The notes below the pieces were generated by a model. That model searched no databases, was not told the DNA's origin, and saw only the letters and a list, made by a program, of their open reading frames with translations. A stretch of 64,000 nucleotides of DNA, taken from positions 1-64,000 of the forward strand of contig CACYHW010000016.1 in the NCBI GenBank assembly GCA_902774335.1, written 5' to 3'. The position numbers and the translations under genes are program-made. Positions 43,414 through 52,338 of the stretch are shown in pieces (position 1 is the stretch's first letter; each line of letters opens with the position of its first letter). This DNA is from an uncultured Bacteroidales bacterium. Its GTDB lineage: Bacteria > Bacteroidota > Bacteroidia > Bacteroidales > Bacteroidaceae.

Positions 43414-44651
43414 TGAAGAGAACGATTGTTATAACTGGAGGTGCTGGGTTTATAGGAAGTCATGTGGTCAGGCTTTTTGTGAACAAGTATCCCGAGTATG
43501 AGATAATAAACCTGGATAAGCTTACTTATGCAGGTAACCTGGATAATCTTAAGGATATTGAGGATAAGCCCAACTACAGCTTCGTCAGGATGGATATCTG
43601 TGACTTTGAGGGCGTGCTCAACCTGCTGCAGACCCGCCATGTGGACGGCATAATCCATCTGGCTGCCGAGAGCCACGTAGACCGCTCCATCAAGGATCCC
43701 TTCACCTTTGCCCAGACCAACGTAATGGGTACCCTAAGCCTGCTGCAGGCCGCCAAGATATACTGGGAGTCACAACCCACACCATACATGATGAAACCGG
43801 ATGAGGGAACCAATTCTCAATTCTCCGCTCGGCCCGTAGGGACGCTTTCACAAAGCGAAGCGACTGAAAGAATTCCCAATTCTCAATTAATCCCCTGTCG
43901 TTTCTACCACATCAGCACCGACGAGGTTTATGGAGCGTTGGAAATGACCAATCCCGAAGGAATAGAGCCTCCCTTTACAACAAAGGCCTCAAGCGGCCAG
44001 CACCATCTGGCCTACGGCAGCAAGTTCTTTACCGAGGACCTGAAGTACCAGCCGCACAGTCCGTACAGTGCCAGCAAGGCCTCATCGGACCATTTTGTGC
44101 GTGCTTTCCACGATACCTACGGGATGCCTACAATCGTGACCAACTGCTCAAACAACTACGGCCCTTATCAGTTCCCCGAGAAACTGATACCGCTCTTTAT
44201 AAACAATATCCGTCACCGCAAGCCTCTGCCCGTATACGGCAAGGGCGAGAACGTGCGTGACTGGCTCTACGTGGTGGATCACGCCCGCGCCATAGACCTT
44301 ATCTTCCATAAGGGCAACATTGCCCAGACCTACAACATCGGAGGATTTAACGAATGGAAGAACATTGATATAATAAAGGTACTTATCAACACCGTGGACC
44401 GCCTGCTTGGCCGCCGTGAAGGTGAGGATATGGACCTTATCACATATGTGACCGACCGTGCCGGACACGACCTGCGTTACGCTATCGACAGCACCAAGCT
44501 GCAGCGTGAGCTAGGGTGGGAGCCCAGTCTGCAGTTCGAGGAGGGCATCGAAAAGACAGTCAGGTGGTACCTTGACAACCAGCAGTGGGTTGACAACGTA
44601 ACCAGCGGTGAGTATCAGAAATACTACGAACAAATGTACGCTAACAGATAG
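43413..44651 (+). CDS. rfbB: dTDP-glucose 4,6-dehydratase with an in-frame repeat-like insertion
   Basis: The 412-residue SDR enzyme, second step of dTDP-rhamnose synthesis, has TGGAGFIGSHVVR, LAAESHVDRSI, the catalytic STDEVYG (about 168-174) and YSASKASSDH (Tyr-xxx-Lys). Homologues run about 350-385 residues. Here about 35-40 extra residues (123-162, rich in Ser/Gln/Pro) sit between AAKIYWES and FYHISTDEVYG, and residues 133-159 are encoded by an AATTCTCAATT-bounded stretch. The insertion lies just before the catalytic Thr-Asp-Glu and may or may not be tolerated. ATG at 43413 preferred over GTG at 43410. Confidence 0.93.
   Translation: MKRTIVITGGAGFIGSHVVRLFVNKYPEYEIINLDKLTYAGNLDNLKDIEDKPNYSFVRMDICDFEGVLNLLQTRHVDGIIHLAAESHVDRSIKDPFTFAQTNVMGTLSLLQAAKIYWESQPTPYMMKPDEGTNSQFSARPVGTLSQSEATERIPNSQLIPCRFYHISTDEVYGALEMTNPEGIEPPFTTKASSGQHHLAYGSKFFTEDLKYQPHSPYSASKASSDHFVRAFHDTYGMPTIVTNCSNNYGPYQFPEKLIPLFINNIRHRKPLPVYGKGENVRDWLYVVDHARAIDLIFHKGNIAQTYNIGGFNEWKNIDIIKVLINTVDRLLGRREGEDMDLITYVTDRAGHDLRYAIDSTKLQRELGWEPSLQFEEGIEKTVRWYLDNQQWVDNVTSGEYQKYYEQMYANR
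43812..43890. repeat. AATTCTCAATT-bounded insertion inside rfbB
   Basis: A 79-bp stretch starting AATTCTCAATTCTC and ending AATTCCCAATTCTCAATT, with an inner CGCTTT/AAAGCG hairpin (43843-43857). The end sequences match the AATT-type intergenic elements at 12.4, 23.5 and 46.5 kb. It keeps the reading frame open. Confidence 0.7.
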
Positions 44652-44680
44652 ATTAACCATTTTTTAAATCAATAGTTATT

Positions 44681-46264
44681 ATGAGATTCATTAATTTTAT
44701 CACTTGTGTTTGCATCATTTCATTCATTGCATGTAAGGATGATCCGGCCGGTCCCGATCCCGTTAACAGGAATGGTGTGACTAACGGAGAATCCAGTTCA
44801 TCAGCTTTCACACTTACAGTGGATGCTGCTTTTAACGGCCTGAAATTCAACGATAGAACTTACGGTAAATTTGGCATCATGTACTGTCTTGCCGACGAGA
44901 ATGCCGAGCAGGAGTTCACCCGTTGGGCTGCTGGCGGAAAGATTTCCTCATCCGACATCAAGATCAGGGAGACCACCGAGCTGCGTTCCGGTGACCGTAT
45001 CCACATGACACTCGAGGGTCTTGATCCCGAGACCGAGTACATGGTCTGCGCATTCTTTGAGTCCGAGGAGGGCGACAAGCGAATGATTGGTCGCACCGAG
45101 AAAATCAAAACCAAGAAATTTGCTCCCGTCATTGTCAATTCAGGAGCCAAGAACCCTATGTTCTTCTCGGCTATGCTCGAGGGCTCACTGTCCGGCGTCG
45201 ATTCAATCGACACCAAGTTCTGCTCATTCGGTTTTGTGTGTGGTAAGAACGCCAATCCCACCGTCCAGAACGATATCGTATTCAAGAATCCGGGCGAGGC
45301 TGTCAAGAACAAGACCTTCAAAACCAAGGCTACATATCTTAGTGTCCTGACAGAGTATCACTACCGTCCCTACCTGTTGGTAAACGGCAAGGATTACTAC
45401 TACGGTGAAGACAAGACATTCTCTACCCGCGACTACGAGGAGAATGCCGTTGATATGGGTACCGGAGTCATGTTCTCAAAACTGTTCCTTGGTGCCGATA
45501 CCGACGACGAGTACGGCGACCTGTACCGTTGGGGTGATGTTGAGCCGTGCCGTAGCGGTGTTCCTTATGCTCTGTATGACGCTGGCGGAATCAAGGATAT
45601 AGGCCTGGATGATATCAGCGGAACAGAGTATGATCCCGTCCGTCACAGACTGGGCGGCGACTGGCGTATGGCTACTGCACATGAGCTTGATTCACTTATC
45701 GAGGTCTGCCGCTTTGAGCCCAAAATATTCTTTGAGAATTACAAGAAGAACAAACTCATGTGCATATCGCCCAGAACGGGAAAACAGATTGCATTCCTGC
45801 CTGCTCCTTATGGATACTGCTACGGTACTAATGGCAAGAGTATGCGAATGTATGAAACCAGTGGAGGCTTTTATCTGTGGTCATCAACATCATTCGTAGA
45901 GCAATCCAGTGGTGTACATCTTATTGCCAACACTGCGATGTATACTATCGATTACATTGAAGAGCAGCTTGATATATTGGTTGATCAGTATCTTAGGGAA
46001 CATAGCAGTGAGGACGTTATTTATACGGTCGATGTGTATACATGGGTTGCATCGGTTTCAGATATTGTGACTGTAGAGACGGTAAGCCGTACATACCGTT
46101 ATGTGCATGAGTACAGGCCCAACAACAGTATTTATGATGCTGACTATTATTACAATAACCCCAGTGAGCTGAACCAGGGTATGTGGACAATAGTTCATAG
46201 TGGTTCATCTGGAGTCTATGCCCAGCTGATACTTCCCGTACGTGACAAGCATCCCGGCGAGTAA
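44681..46264 (+). CDS. lipoprotein with FISUMP-like C-terminal domain
   Basis: The 527-residue protein has lipobox FIAC at about 15-18 and an Asp/Pro/Ser-rich linker. Two beta modules follow (about 40-145 with LTVDAAFNGLKFND and LEGLDPETEYMVCAFFES; 150-250 with YHYRPYLLVNGKDYYYG), of the fibronectin-like kind. The C-terminal domain (about 260-527) starts VDMGTGVMFSKLFLGADTDD and has LGGDWRMATAHELDSL, as in Fibrobacter-major-paralogous (FISUMP) and formylglycine-enzyme-like domains. Surface-exposed lipoprotein likely; function unknown. It interrupts the rfbB to rfbA stretch. Confidence 0.75.
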   Translation: MRFINFITCVCIISFIACKDDPAGPDPVNRNGVTNGESSSSAFTLTVDAAFNGLKFNDRTYGKFGIMYCLADENAEQEFTRWAAGGKISSSDIKIRETTELRSGDRIHMTLEGLDPETEYMVCAFFESEEGDKRMIGRTEKIKTKKFAPVIVNSGAKNPMFFSAMLEGSLSGVDSIDTKFCSFGFVCGKNANPTVQNDIVFKNPGEAVKNKTFKTKATYLSVLTEYHYRPYLLVNGKDYYYGEDKTFSTRDYEENAVDMGTGVMFSKLFLGADTDDEYGDLYRWGDVEPCRSGVPYALYDAGGIKDIGLDDISGTEYDPVRHRLGGDWRMATAHELDSLIEVCRFEPKIFFENYKKNKLMCISPRTGKQIAFLPAPYGYCYGTNGKSMRMYETSGGFYLWSSTSFVEQSSGVHLIANTAMYTIDYIEEQLDILVDQYLREHSSEDVIYTVDVYTWVASVSDIVTVETVSRTYRYVHEYRPNNSIYDADYYYNNPSELNQGMWTIVHSGSSGVYAQLILPVRDKHPGE

Positions 46265-46308
46265 TCCGCATAGCATTTGATTTGAGCCGTGGAAATCGGC
46301 CCTACAAT

Positions 46309-46350
46309 AACCCGGAAGAGTGTTGATAACTTTTCCGGGTTTCTTATTTT
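46309..46350 (+). terminator. terminator of the FISUMP-like lipoprotein gene
   Basis: AACCCGGAA (46309-46317) pairs with TTCCGGGTT (46333-46341), followed by TCTTATTTTATTTT. Confidence 0.75.
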
Positions 46351-46391
46351 ATTTTTATTAACAAAATAAGTTTATATAGAGAAATAATCAT

Positions 46392-46399
46392 TACTTTTG
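46392..46399 (+). promoter_or_regulatory. -7 promoter box of the rfbA operon
   Basis: TACTTTTG with a weak TTTA at 46371-46374. It implies an unusually long leader of about 170 bases with several GC-rich stems (GCCG/CGGC at 46406, CCGGC/GCCGG at 46447-46469, CTTCG/CGAAG enclosing). Confidence 0.5.
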
Positions 46400-46522
46400 T
46401 ACTGATGCCGTCAATGCGGCAGCCTTCGTCGTATTCCACGTTCAACCGGCTCTTTACTTGGGGCCGGCGCAGGCGAAGCTATTCATTTTTCAGAAATATT
46501 AATTAAAAACCCCGAGAATCCG

Positions 46523-46571
46523 AATCCACGCAGGTTCTGCGATTTAATTCTCAATTTTCAATTTTCAATTC
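46523..46571. repeat. half copy of the AATT-type element
   Basis: From CCACGCAGGT through ATTTAATTCTCAATT to the final TTTTCAATT it matches the right half of the element at 23449-23558. The left half is missing. Confidence 0.65.
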
Positions 46572-46574
46572 ACT

Positions 46575-47402
46575 ATGAAAGGAATTGTTCTAGCAGGAGG
46601 TAGTGGTACAAGACTGTATCCTATCACTAAGGGCGTCAGCAAGCAGATGCTTCCTATTTATGACAAGCCCATGGTTTATTATCCTATCAGCGTTCTTATG
46701 CTAGCGGGAATTAGAGAGATCCTAATCATTTCTACACCGTATGATTTGCCCGGTTTCAAGCGCTTGCTTGGAGATGGTTCAGATTATGGTGTTCATTTTG
46801 AGTATGCTGAGCAGCCCAGTCCAGACGGATTGGCTCAGGCTTTCATAATTGGCGAGAAGTTCATTGGTAATGATTGCGCCTGCTTGGTGCTTGGTGATAA
46901 TATATTCTATGGCAATGGTTTTACATCAATGCTCAAGAATGCAGTTCGTGAGGCCGAGGAGAACCAGAAAGCAACAGTATTCGGCTACTGGGTAAGCGAT
47001 CCCGAGCGTTACGGCGTTGCAGAGTTTGATAAGGATGGCAACTGCCTAAGCATAGAAGAGAAACCCGCACAGCCCAAGAGCAATTATGCAGTTGTAGGTC
47101 TCTATTTCTATCCCAACAAGGTTGTGGAGGTAGCCAAGAATATTAAACCTTCTCCTCGTGGAGAACTTGAGATTACCACAGTAAACCAGGAGTTCCTGAA
47201 CGACGGAGAACTCAAAGCCAGCACCTTTGTGGAGGTAATAGAGAAGCGCACAGGCCTCAAAATAGCCTGCCTTGAGGGAATAGCCTACAGTCGTGGATGG
47301 ATAACCGAGGAACGTATGCGCGAACTCGCCAAGCCCATGCTCAAGAACCAGTACGGCCAGTACCTGCTCAAAGTAATTGAAGACGAGAAGAATAAAATAT
47401 AA
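46575..47402 (+). CDS. rfbA: glucose-1-phosphate thymidylyltransferase
   Basis: The 275-residue nucleotidyltransferase makes dTDP-glucose. Seen: [64 protein letters not shown] and the C-terminal [12 protein letters not shown]. It opens the dTDP-L-rhamnose set with rfbD (12 bp on) and rfbC. It is about 15-20 residues shorter than typical RmlA at the C-terminus, still with all catalytic motifs. Confidence 0.95.
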   Translation: MKGIVLAGGSGTRLYPITKGVSKQMLPIYDKPMVYYPISVLMLAGIREILIISTPYDLPGFKRLLGDGSDYGVHFEYAEQPSPDGLAQAFIIGEKFIGNDCACLVLGDNIFYGNGFTSMLKNAVREAEENQKATVFGYWVSDPERYGVAEFDKDGNCLSIEEKPAQPKSNYAVVGLYFYPNKVVEVAKNIKPSPRGELEITTVNQEFLNDGELKASTFVEVIEKRTGLKIACLEGIAYSRGWITEERMRELAKPMLKNQYGQYLLKVIEDEKNKI

Positions 47403-47414
47403 TTCTCAATTAGA

Positions 47415-48347
47415 ATGAATATACTCGTAACAGGAGCCAACGGACAGCTCGGCAACGAGATGCGAATCAAAACGCTAGGCTCATCCAACAAATACATCTT
47501 TACCGACGTCATTGACGCTCAGCCGGAGTCAATAGATATGCTCCACAAGCTAGCCGGTCAGAAAGTTGATATTTCGACCGTCAAGCTGGACATAACAGAC
47601 ATCGAGGCCATCCGCAAGATGGTTCGTGAAAACAACGTCAAGGCTATCGTAAACTGTGCTGCATACACCAACGTGGATGCCGCCGAGAGTAACCAGGAAC
47701 TAGCCGAACTGCTCAATGCCAAAGCACCGCAGAACTTAGCAATAGCAATGAGTGAAGTAGGGGGGCTGCTGGTTCACATCAGTACCGACTACGTATTCGG
47801 CAAAGAACCCTATAACACCCCTTGCCGCGAGGACCAGAAGGGAACGCCCACTGGAGTATATGGAATGACTAAGCTTCATGGAGAGCAGAACATCTTAGCC
47901 TCCGGTTGCAACTACATCATAATCCGCACCGCCTGGCTTTACAGTGAGTTTGGCAAGAACTTTGTCAAGACAATGCTCAACCTGACCGCAACAAAGCCAG
48001 AACTGAAGGTCGTATTTGATCAGGTAGGAACACCGACTTACGCCGGAGATCTGGCAGATGTCATTGTTGGCATTATTGATGGAAATAAGTTTGAGGGCAA
48101 TACCGGTATATATCATTATAGCAACGAAGGAGTTTGCTCGTGGTTCGACTTTACCAAGATGATAGCCGAGTACAGCCGCCACACTAGCTGCAATATCCAG
48201 CCCTGTCACAGCGAAGAGTTCCCTTCACCTGTCAAAAGGCCGTCATTCTCCGTGCTGGACAAAACCAAAATCAAATCAACGTTCGGAATAACAATCCCAT
48301 ATTGGACTGAAACACTGAAACACTGTAACAAGAATCTCACAGACTAA
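47415..48347 (+). CDS. rfbD: dTDP-4-dehydrorhamnose reductase
   Basis: The 310-residue SDR enzyme performs the last reduction to dTDP-L-rhamnose. Seen: ILVTGANGQLGNEM, NCAAYTNVDAAE, HISTDYVFG and YGMTKLHGE (Tyr-xxx-Lys), then IIRTAWLYSEFGKNFVKTML. Order rfbA-rfbD-rfbC with 12- and 3-bp gaps. Confidence 0.94.
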   Translation: MNILVTGANGQLGNEMRIKTLGSSNKYIFTDVIDAQPESIDMLHKLAGQKVDISTVKLDITDIEAIRKMVRENNVKAIVNCAAYTNVDAAESNQELAELLNAKAPQNLAIAMSEVGGLLVHISTDYVFGKEPYNTPCREDQKGTPTGVYGMTKLHGEQNILASGCNYIIIRTAWLYSEFGKNFVKTMLNLTATKPELKVVFDQVGTPTYAGDLADVIVGIIDGNKFEGNTGIYHYSNEGVCSWFDFTKMIAEYSRHTSCNIQPCHSEEFPSPVKRPSFSVLDKTKIKSTFGITIPYWTETLKHCNKNLTD

Positions 48348-48350
48348 ACA

Positions 48351-48926
48351 ATGATAAACGTAATCAAAACAGATATAGAGGGAGTTGTAATCATCGAACC
48401 CCGTGTGTTCGGTGATGAGCGTGGATACTTTATGGAAACCTGGTCCCAGAAGGACTTTGATGAGCAGGTCCGTCCCATCAAGTTTGTCCAGGACAACGAG
48501 AGCAAGAGTAAGTATGGTGTGCTGCGCGGTTTGCATTTCCAGAAGGGGGAGCATGCCCAGAGCAAGCTGGTTCGTGTTCTTAAGGGACGCGTTCTGGATG
48601 TGGCAGTTGATATTCGCAAAGGTTCACCTACGTTTGGAAAGCATGTAAGCGTAGAGCTTACTGGTGAGAACCACCGCCAGTTCTTTATTCCCCGTGGTTT
48701 TGCTCACGGTTTCGTAGTATTAAGCGAGGAAGCAATCTTCCAATACAAATGCGACAACCTCTACGCTCCGCAATCCGAGGGCTCCATAATGTGGAACGAT
48801 TCGGCACTAGCTATAGATTGGCAGATTCCCACCAAGGATATTTTCCTTTCCGAGAAAGACCAGCATCATCCTATGCTGGCTGATTGCCCAGAGGTGTTTG
48901 ATTACAGCGTTGATTATTATAAATGA
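48351..48926 (+). CDS. rfbC: dTDP-4-dehydrorhamnose 3,5-epimerase
   Basis: The 191-residue cupin epimerase has EPRVFGDERGYFMETW, GVLRGLHFQKGEHAQSKLVRVLKGRVLDVAVDIR (catalytic His and Lys) and FIPRGFAHGFVVLSEEA. Completes the rhamnose pathway with rfbA, rfbB and rfbD. A small frame overlaps its stop as ATGA. Confidence 0.95.
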   Translation: MINVIKTDIEGVVIIEPRVFGDERGYFMETWSQKDFDEQVRPIKFVQDNESKSKYGVLRGLHFQKGEHAQSKLVRVLKGRVLDVAVDIRKGSPTFGKHVSVELTGENHRQFFIPRGFAHGFVVLSEEAIFQYKCDNLYAPQSEGSIMWNDSALAIDWQIPTKDIFLSEKDQHHPMLADCPEVFDYSVDYYK

Positions 48927-49114
48927 TCTACAAGTTCGACATACTACTAAAAAAGGCCCTAACCACCGGAGGCATAAAGGTAGTAATCTACAGTAACCTT
49001 CTAGAGAATCCCGAGGCATTTGGAAAGGGTGAGGGATTTGGCGATACAGAAGGTGAACACTCTATGGTACTTGAGGGACAGGAGGAAGGGTTCTCAATCA
49101 ATACACTCTTATAG
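48923..49114 (+). CDS. unrecognised small frame, possibly a gene remnant
   Basis: A 63-codon frame begins with an ATG overlapping the rfbC stop (ATGA), which would allow coupled translation. The predicted product (MIYKFDILLKKALTTGGIKV...) has no motif I know. The DNA downstream to 49312 has interrupted frames, so the whole stretch could be a decayed gene. Confidence 0.3.
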   Translation: MIYKFDILLKKALTTGGIKVVIYSNLLENPEAFGKGEGFGDTEGEHSMVLEGQEEGFSINTLL

Positions 49115-49312
49115 GAAATACAAACCACAGTTGGTGGGTAGAATAATTGCTAATAAGTATGGCAAGGACTTCTCTTCGCGATTCTGGTCGATAAGTCCGA
49201 TAAAGCCAACAAAGTGGTGCCATAGAGACAGATGAAGAAAAGACAATCTATCATAGTTGTGACGAGCTCTATTGAGGGCTTCCAATTAAAAAGAAATAAT
49301 TAATACATAATT
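48927..49312. other. spacer between rfbC and the amino-sugar genes
   Basis: About 390 bp in which reading frames break repeatedly. Apart from the 63-codon frame there is no intact gene, repeat or clear terminator. It marks the change from GC-richer rhamnose genes to the AT-rich block. Confidence 0.45.
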
Positions 49313-50416
49313 ATGGATAAAATCACTGTAACCTCACCGTTGCTGCCCAACCTCGATGAGTTTAATGAATTGCTCAAGGAAATATGGGCTAGTAAATGGA
49401 TTACCAATAATGGTAGTTTTCATAAGCAATTAGAGAAAGCATTAGCAGATTATCTGAAAGTGCCGTATATCAGTTTGTTTACAAATGGAACGCTACCTTT
49501 ACTGACAGCCTTGCAAGCATTGCGTATTACAGGTGAAGTTATTACAACTCCTTATAGTTTTGTCGCTACTACTCATAGTATATGGTGGAATGGCTGCCGC
49601 CCAGTGTTTGTAGACATAGAGGAAGAAACATGTGGTATTGATCCTGACAAGATAGAGGCCGCTATTACGCCAAAGACAACGGCGATTATGCCGGTTCATT
49701 GCTATGGCAAGCCTGTAAAAACAAAAGCAATTCAAGAGATAGCTGACAAATATGGATTAAAAGTTATATACGATGCAGCTCATGCTTTTGGTGTTGAAGT
49801 GAATGGCGAGAGCATCTTGAATGCTGGTGATTTGAGCACACTGAGTTTTCATGCCACCAAGGTTTATAATACACTCGAAGGTGGCGCACTTGTTATGCAC
49901 GATGAGCAGACAAAGAAACGCATTGACTACCTGAAGAACTTTGGATTCGCTGGAGAAACAGAAGTTGTTGCTCCTGGTATAAATAGCAAGGTTGACGAGG
50001 TGAGAGCTGCTTATGGCCTTCTTAACTTGAAACAAGTAGATACTGCTATTGCCGCACGACAGAAAGTTGCAAATATGTACCGACAAGTTTTACGTAACGT
50101 ACCTGGAATTCGTTTCTTTGAGGATATGCCAGGAGTGCGCCATAACTACAGTTATTTCCCAGTGTTTATAAAAGCAGATGAATATGGAATGACCCGTGAT
50201 GAACTATACTTTAAGATGAAAGATGCTAATGTGCTTGGTCGTAGATACTTCTATCCGCTTATCAGCACATTCAGCACTTACCGCGGACTGCCTAGTGCCG
50301 CACCTGAAAACTTACCGATGGCAACTCGTCTGGCAAATGAAGTAATATGTCTGCCTATGCATCATGAATTGAGTAATGAAGACATAAATATAATTCTTGA
50401 ACTGATAGTTAAATAA
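49313..50416 (+). CDS. DegT/DnrJ/EryC1/StrS-family sugar aminotransferase
   Basis: The 367-residue PLP enzyme has its Schiff-base lysine at Lys183 in LSFHATKVYNTLEGG, plus FTNGTLPLLTALQAL, TTPYSFVATTHSI and YDAAHAFGVEVNG. It transaminates a nucleotide-linked ketosugar, of the VioA/PglE kind. The WbpM-type dehydratase at 41.5 kb or RfbB could supply the ketosugar; the downstream NeuD/PglD-like acyltransferase or the ATP-grasp enzyme could then modify the new amine. Sugar identity is not readable. The next ATG overlaps its TAA. Confidence 0.9.
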   Translation: MDKITVTSPLLPNLDEFNELLKEIWASKWITNNGSFHKQLEKALADYLKVPYISLFTNGTLPLLTALQALRITGEVITTPYSFVATTHSIWWNGCRPVFVDIEEETCGIDPDKIEAAITPKTTAIMPVHCYGKPVKTKAIQEIADKYGLKVIYDAAHAFGVEVNGESILNAGDLSTLSFHATKVYNTLEGGALVMHDEQTKKRIDYLKNFGFAGETEVVAPGINSKVDEVRAAYGLLNLKQVDTAIAARQKVANMYRQVLRNVPGIRFFEDMPGVRHNYSYFPVFIKADEYGMTRDELYFKMKDANVLGRRYFYPLISTFSTYRGLPSAAPENLPMATRLANEVICLPMHHELSNEDINIILELIVK

Positions 50417-51624
50417 TGTCGAAAAAAAAGATTATGCTCCTGGGTGGCTTGCGCTACCTGAAACCAGTGATTGATGCCGCTCATAAGCAGGGGTACTATG
50501 TGATAACAGCAGACTATCTGCCTAACAACATTGCTCACAAGTGGAGTGATGAGTATTGTAATGTCAGTATCATTGACAAGGAGGCTGTGCTGAAAGAGGC
50601 TCAAAGACTTCAGATAGATGGTATTATGTCCTTCGCCTGTGACCCTGGAGTGGTGGCAGCTAGCTACGTTCAGAATAAGATGGGACTGCCATCGTTTGGT
50701 CCCTTTGAATCTGTGGAGATACTCCAAAACAAGGATAAGTTCCGTGCTTTCTTGGCCAAAAATGGTTTCAATGTTCCACAAGCGAAGGGTTTTGACAGCG
50801 TAGAGGCTGCTATGGGGGAGATTTATTGGTATCCTTGGCCTGTTATTGTGAAGCCCACTGATGCAGCTGGCAGCAAGGGTGTTACCAGGGTCGATAAAGT
50901 TGAAGACTTGAAACCTGCTTTGGAGTATGCTATGGAGCATAGTATCTCAGGCCACATCATTGTCGAAGAGTTTATTGATAAACAAGGTTGCTCTTCTGAT
51001 ACTGATAGTTTTTCAGAGGATGGTAAATTGAAGTTCGTTAGCTTCTGTGCGCAGCGTTTTGATGCTGAGGCTACTAATCCTTACACACCTGCTGCATATT
51101 CCTGGCCTTCAACCTTTACTAAGGAACAAGAAGAATATTTGACCTCTGAGATTCAGAGACTTATTACATTGCTAAATCTAAAGACTGTTGTCTATAATAT
51201 TGAGGTTCGTGTAGCACCTAATGGTAAGCCTTATATTATGGAGTTGACACCACGTGGAGGTGGAAACCGTTTGTGCGAAATGTTGCGATATGCAACTGGG
51301 GTAGATATGATAACAGCTATCACTCGTGCTATGGTGGGTGATCCCATTCTGGAACCCATTGAACAGAAACAATATAATGGTCATTGGGCAGAGATTATTC
51401 TCCATGCTGATAAAGACGGAGTGTTTGATCATTTGGAGATTAGTAAGGATTTACCCGCTGAGGTGGTAGAGGAGGACCTTTGGGTAGAAAAAGGTGATAA
51501 GGTTGAATCCTTTGAAGGCGCCAACAATGCTATTGGTACTTTGGTACTAAAGTTCCACACGGCAGAAGAACTTGAAAATGCCATTACTAATCAAAAACAG
51601 TGGCTAAATGTGATTGTAAAGTAA
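50416..51624 (+). CDS. ATP-grasp ligase of the polysaccharide locus
   Basis: The 402-residue protein shows the ATP-grasp fold: N-terminal Rossmann-like part (KIMLLGGLRYLKPVIDAAH), ATP lid WPVIVKPTDAAGSKGVTRV (about 145-163), IIVEEFIDKQG, and the metal site YNIEVRVAPNGKPYIMELTPRGGGN (about 258-282). The family joins a carboxylate to an amine or similar acceptor through an acyl phosphate. Standing between a sugar aminotransferase and an acyltransferase, it may attach an amino or hydroxy acid to an amino sugar; this is inference. Confidence 0.87.
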   Translation: MSKKKIMLLGGLRYLKPVIDAAHKQGYYVITADYLPNNIAHKWSDEYCNVSIIDKEAVLKEAQRLQIDGIMSFACDPGVVAASYVQNKMGLPSFGPFESVEILQNKDKFRAFLAKNGFNVPQAKGFDSVEAAMGEIYWYPWPVIVKPTDAAGSKGVTRVDKVEDLKPALEYAMEHSISGHIIVEEFIDKQGCSSDTDSFSEDGKLKFVSFCAQRFDAEATNPYTPAAYSWPSTFTKEQEEYLTSEIQRLITLLNLKTVVYNIEVRVAPNGKPYIMELTPRGGGNRLCEMLRYATGVDMITAITRAMVGDPILEPIEQKQYNGHWAEIILHADKDGVFDHLEISKDLPAEVVEEDLWVEKGDKVESFEGANNAIGTLVLKFHTAEELENAITNQKQWLNVIVK

Positions 51625-51643
51625 GATAAAGATTGCTTGAGTT

Positions 51644-52336
51644 ATGAAGGAAAAATTGATTATAGTTGGATTGGGGACAAATGCGAGACATGTATACGAA
51701 TTTGTAAAGTATTATAAATTGTATGAGGTAGTTGGTTTCGCCGTAAATAATGCTTATAAATCAGCAGATTCGTTTTATGATTTGCCGGTATATACGCTAG
51801 AAAACCTCAATGAGGAATATGGCAGAAATGATTTTGTTGTTTTCGTGGCATTGTTATGGAATCATTTAAATCGCGATAGGAAACAACTATATGATTATTG
51901 CAAATCAAGAGGATATAAAATGGTAAATCTTATATCTCCTAAATCGATAATAAGGGGTGATATTTTAGGAGATAATTGTTGGATTCATGATTTTGTTATT
52001 ATACAAAACGATGCGAAACTAGAGTCAAATATAGCAATAATGGCATATTCCTTAATTGGCGCAGATACTAGAGTGTCGTCCCATTGCTTTTTCGGTGCCA
52101 GGTCAGTTTTAGGTGGCGGTAGCACTATAGGAGAACAAAGCTTTGTAGGAATAAATGCTACGGTTTTTGATGATACGACAATAGGAAAAAAATGTATTAT
52201 CGGCGCATGCACTGCAGTAAAAAGGAATATGCCAGATTTCTCTCGTTTTGTGACTAAATCTGAAGATATAATAATAAAACAGTATCCAGAAGAGGAAATA
52301 GAAGACAAACTAGTTTTTAGTAAAAATGTAAGATAG
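51644..52336 (+). CDS. NeuD/PglD-like sugar O/N-acyltransferase (left-handed beta-helix)
   Basis: The 230-residue product has an N-terminal Rossmann subdomain (KLIIVGLGTNARHVYEFVKYY) and C-terminal hexapeptide coils (ILGDNCWIHDFVIIQNDAKLESNIAIM, ADTRVSSHCFFGARSVLGGGSTIGEQSFVGINATVF). It ends with GACTAVKRNM. Such enzymes use acetyl-CoA on nucleotide-activated amino sugars. It lies 19 bp after the ATP-grasp gene. Confidence 0.87.
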   Translation: MKEKLIIVGLGTNARHVYEFVKYYKLYEVVGFAVNNAYKSADSFYDLPVYTLENLNEEYGRNDFVVFVALLWNHLNRDRKQLYDYCKSRGYKMVNLISPKSIIRGDILGDNCWIHDFVIIQNDAKLESNIAIMAYSLIGADTRVSSHCFFGARSVLGGGSTIGEQSFVGINATVFDDTTIGKKCIIGACTAVKRNMPDFSRFVTKSEDIIIKQYPEEEIEDKLVFSKNVR

Positions 52337-52338
52337 AT

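Larger units (their letters stand above)
46265..46574. other. intergenic region and leader of the polysaccharide operon
   Basis: This 310-bp gap holds, in order, the lipoprotein-gene terminator, a -7 box at 46392-46399, a GC-rich folded stretch (46403-46485) and a half copy of an AATT-type element (46523-46571) ending just before the rfbA ATG. Confidence 0.6.
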
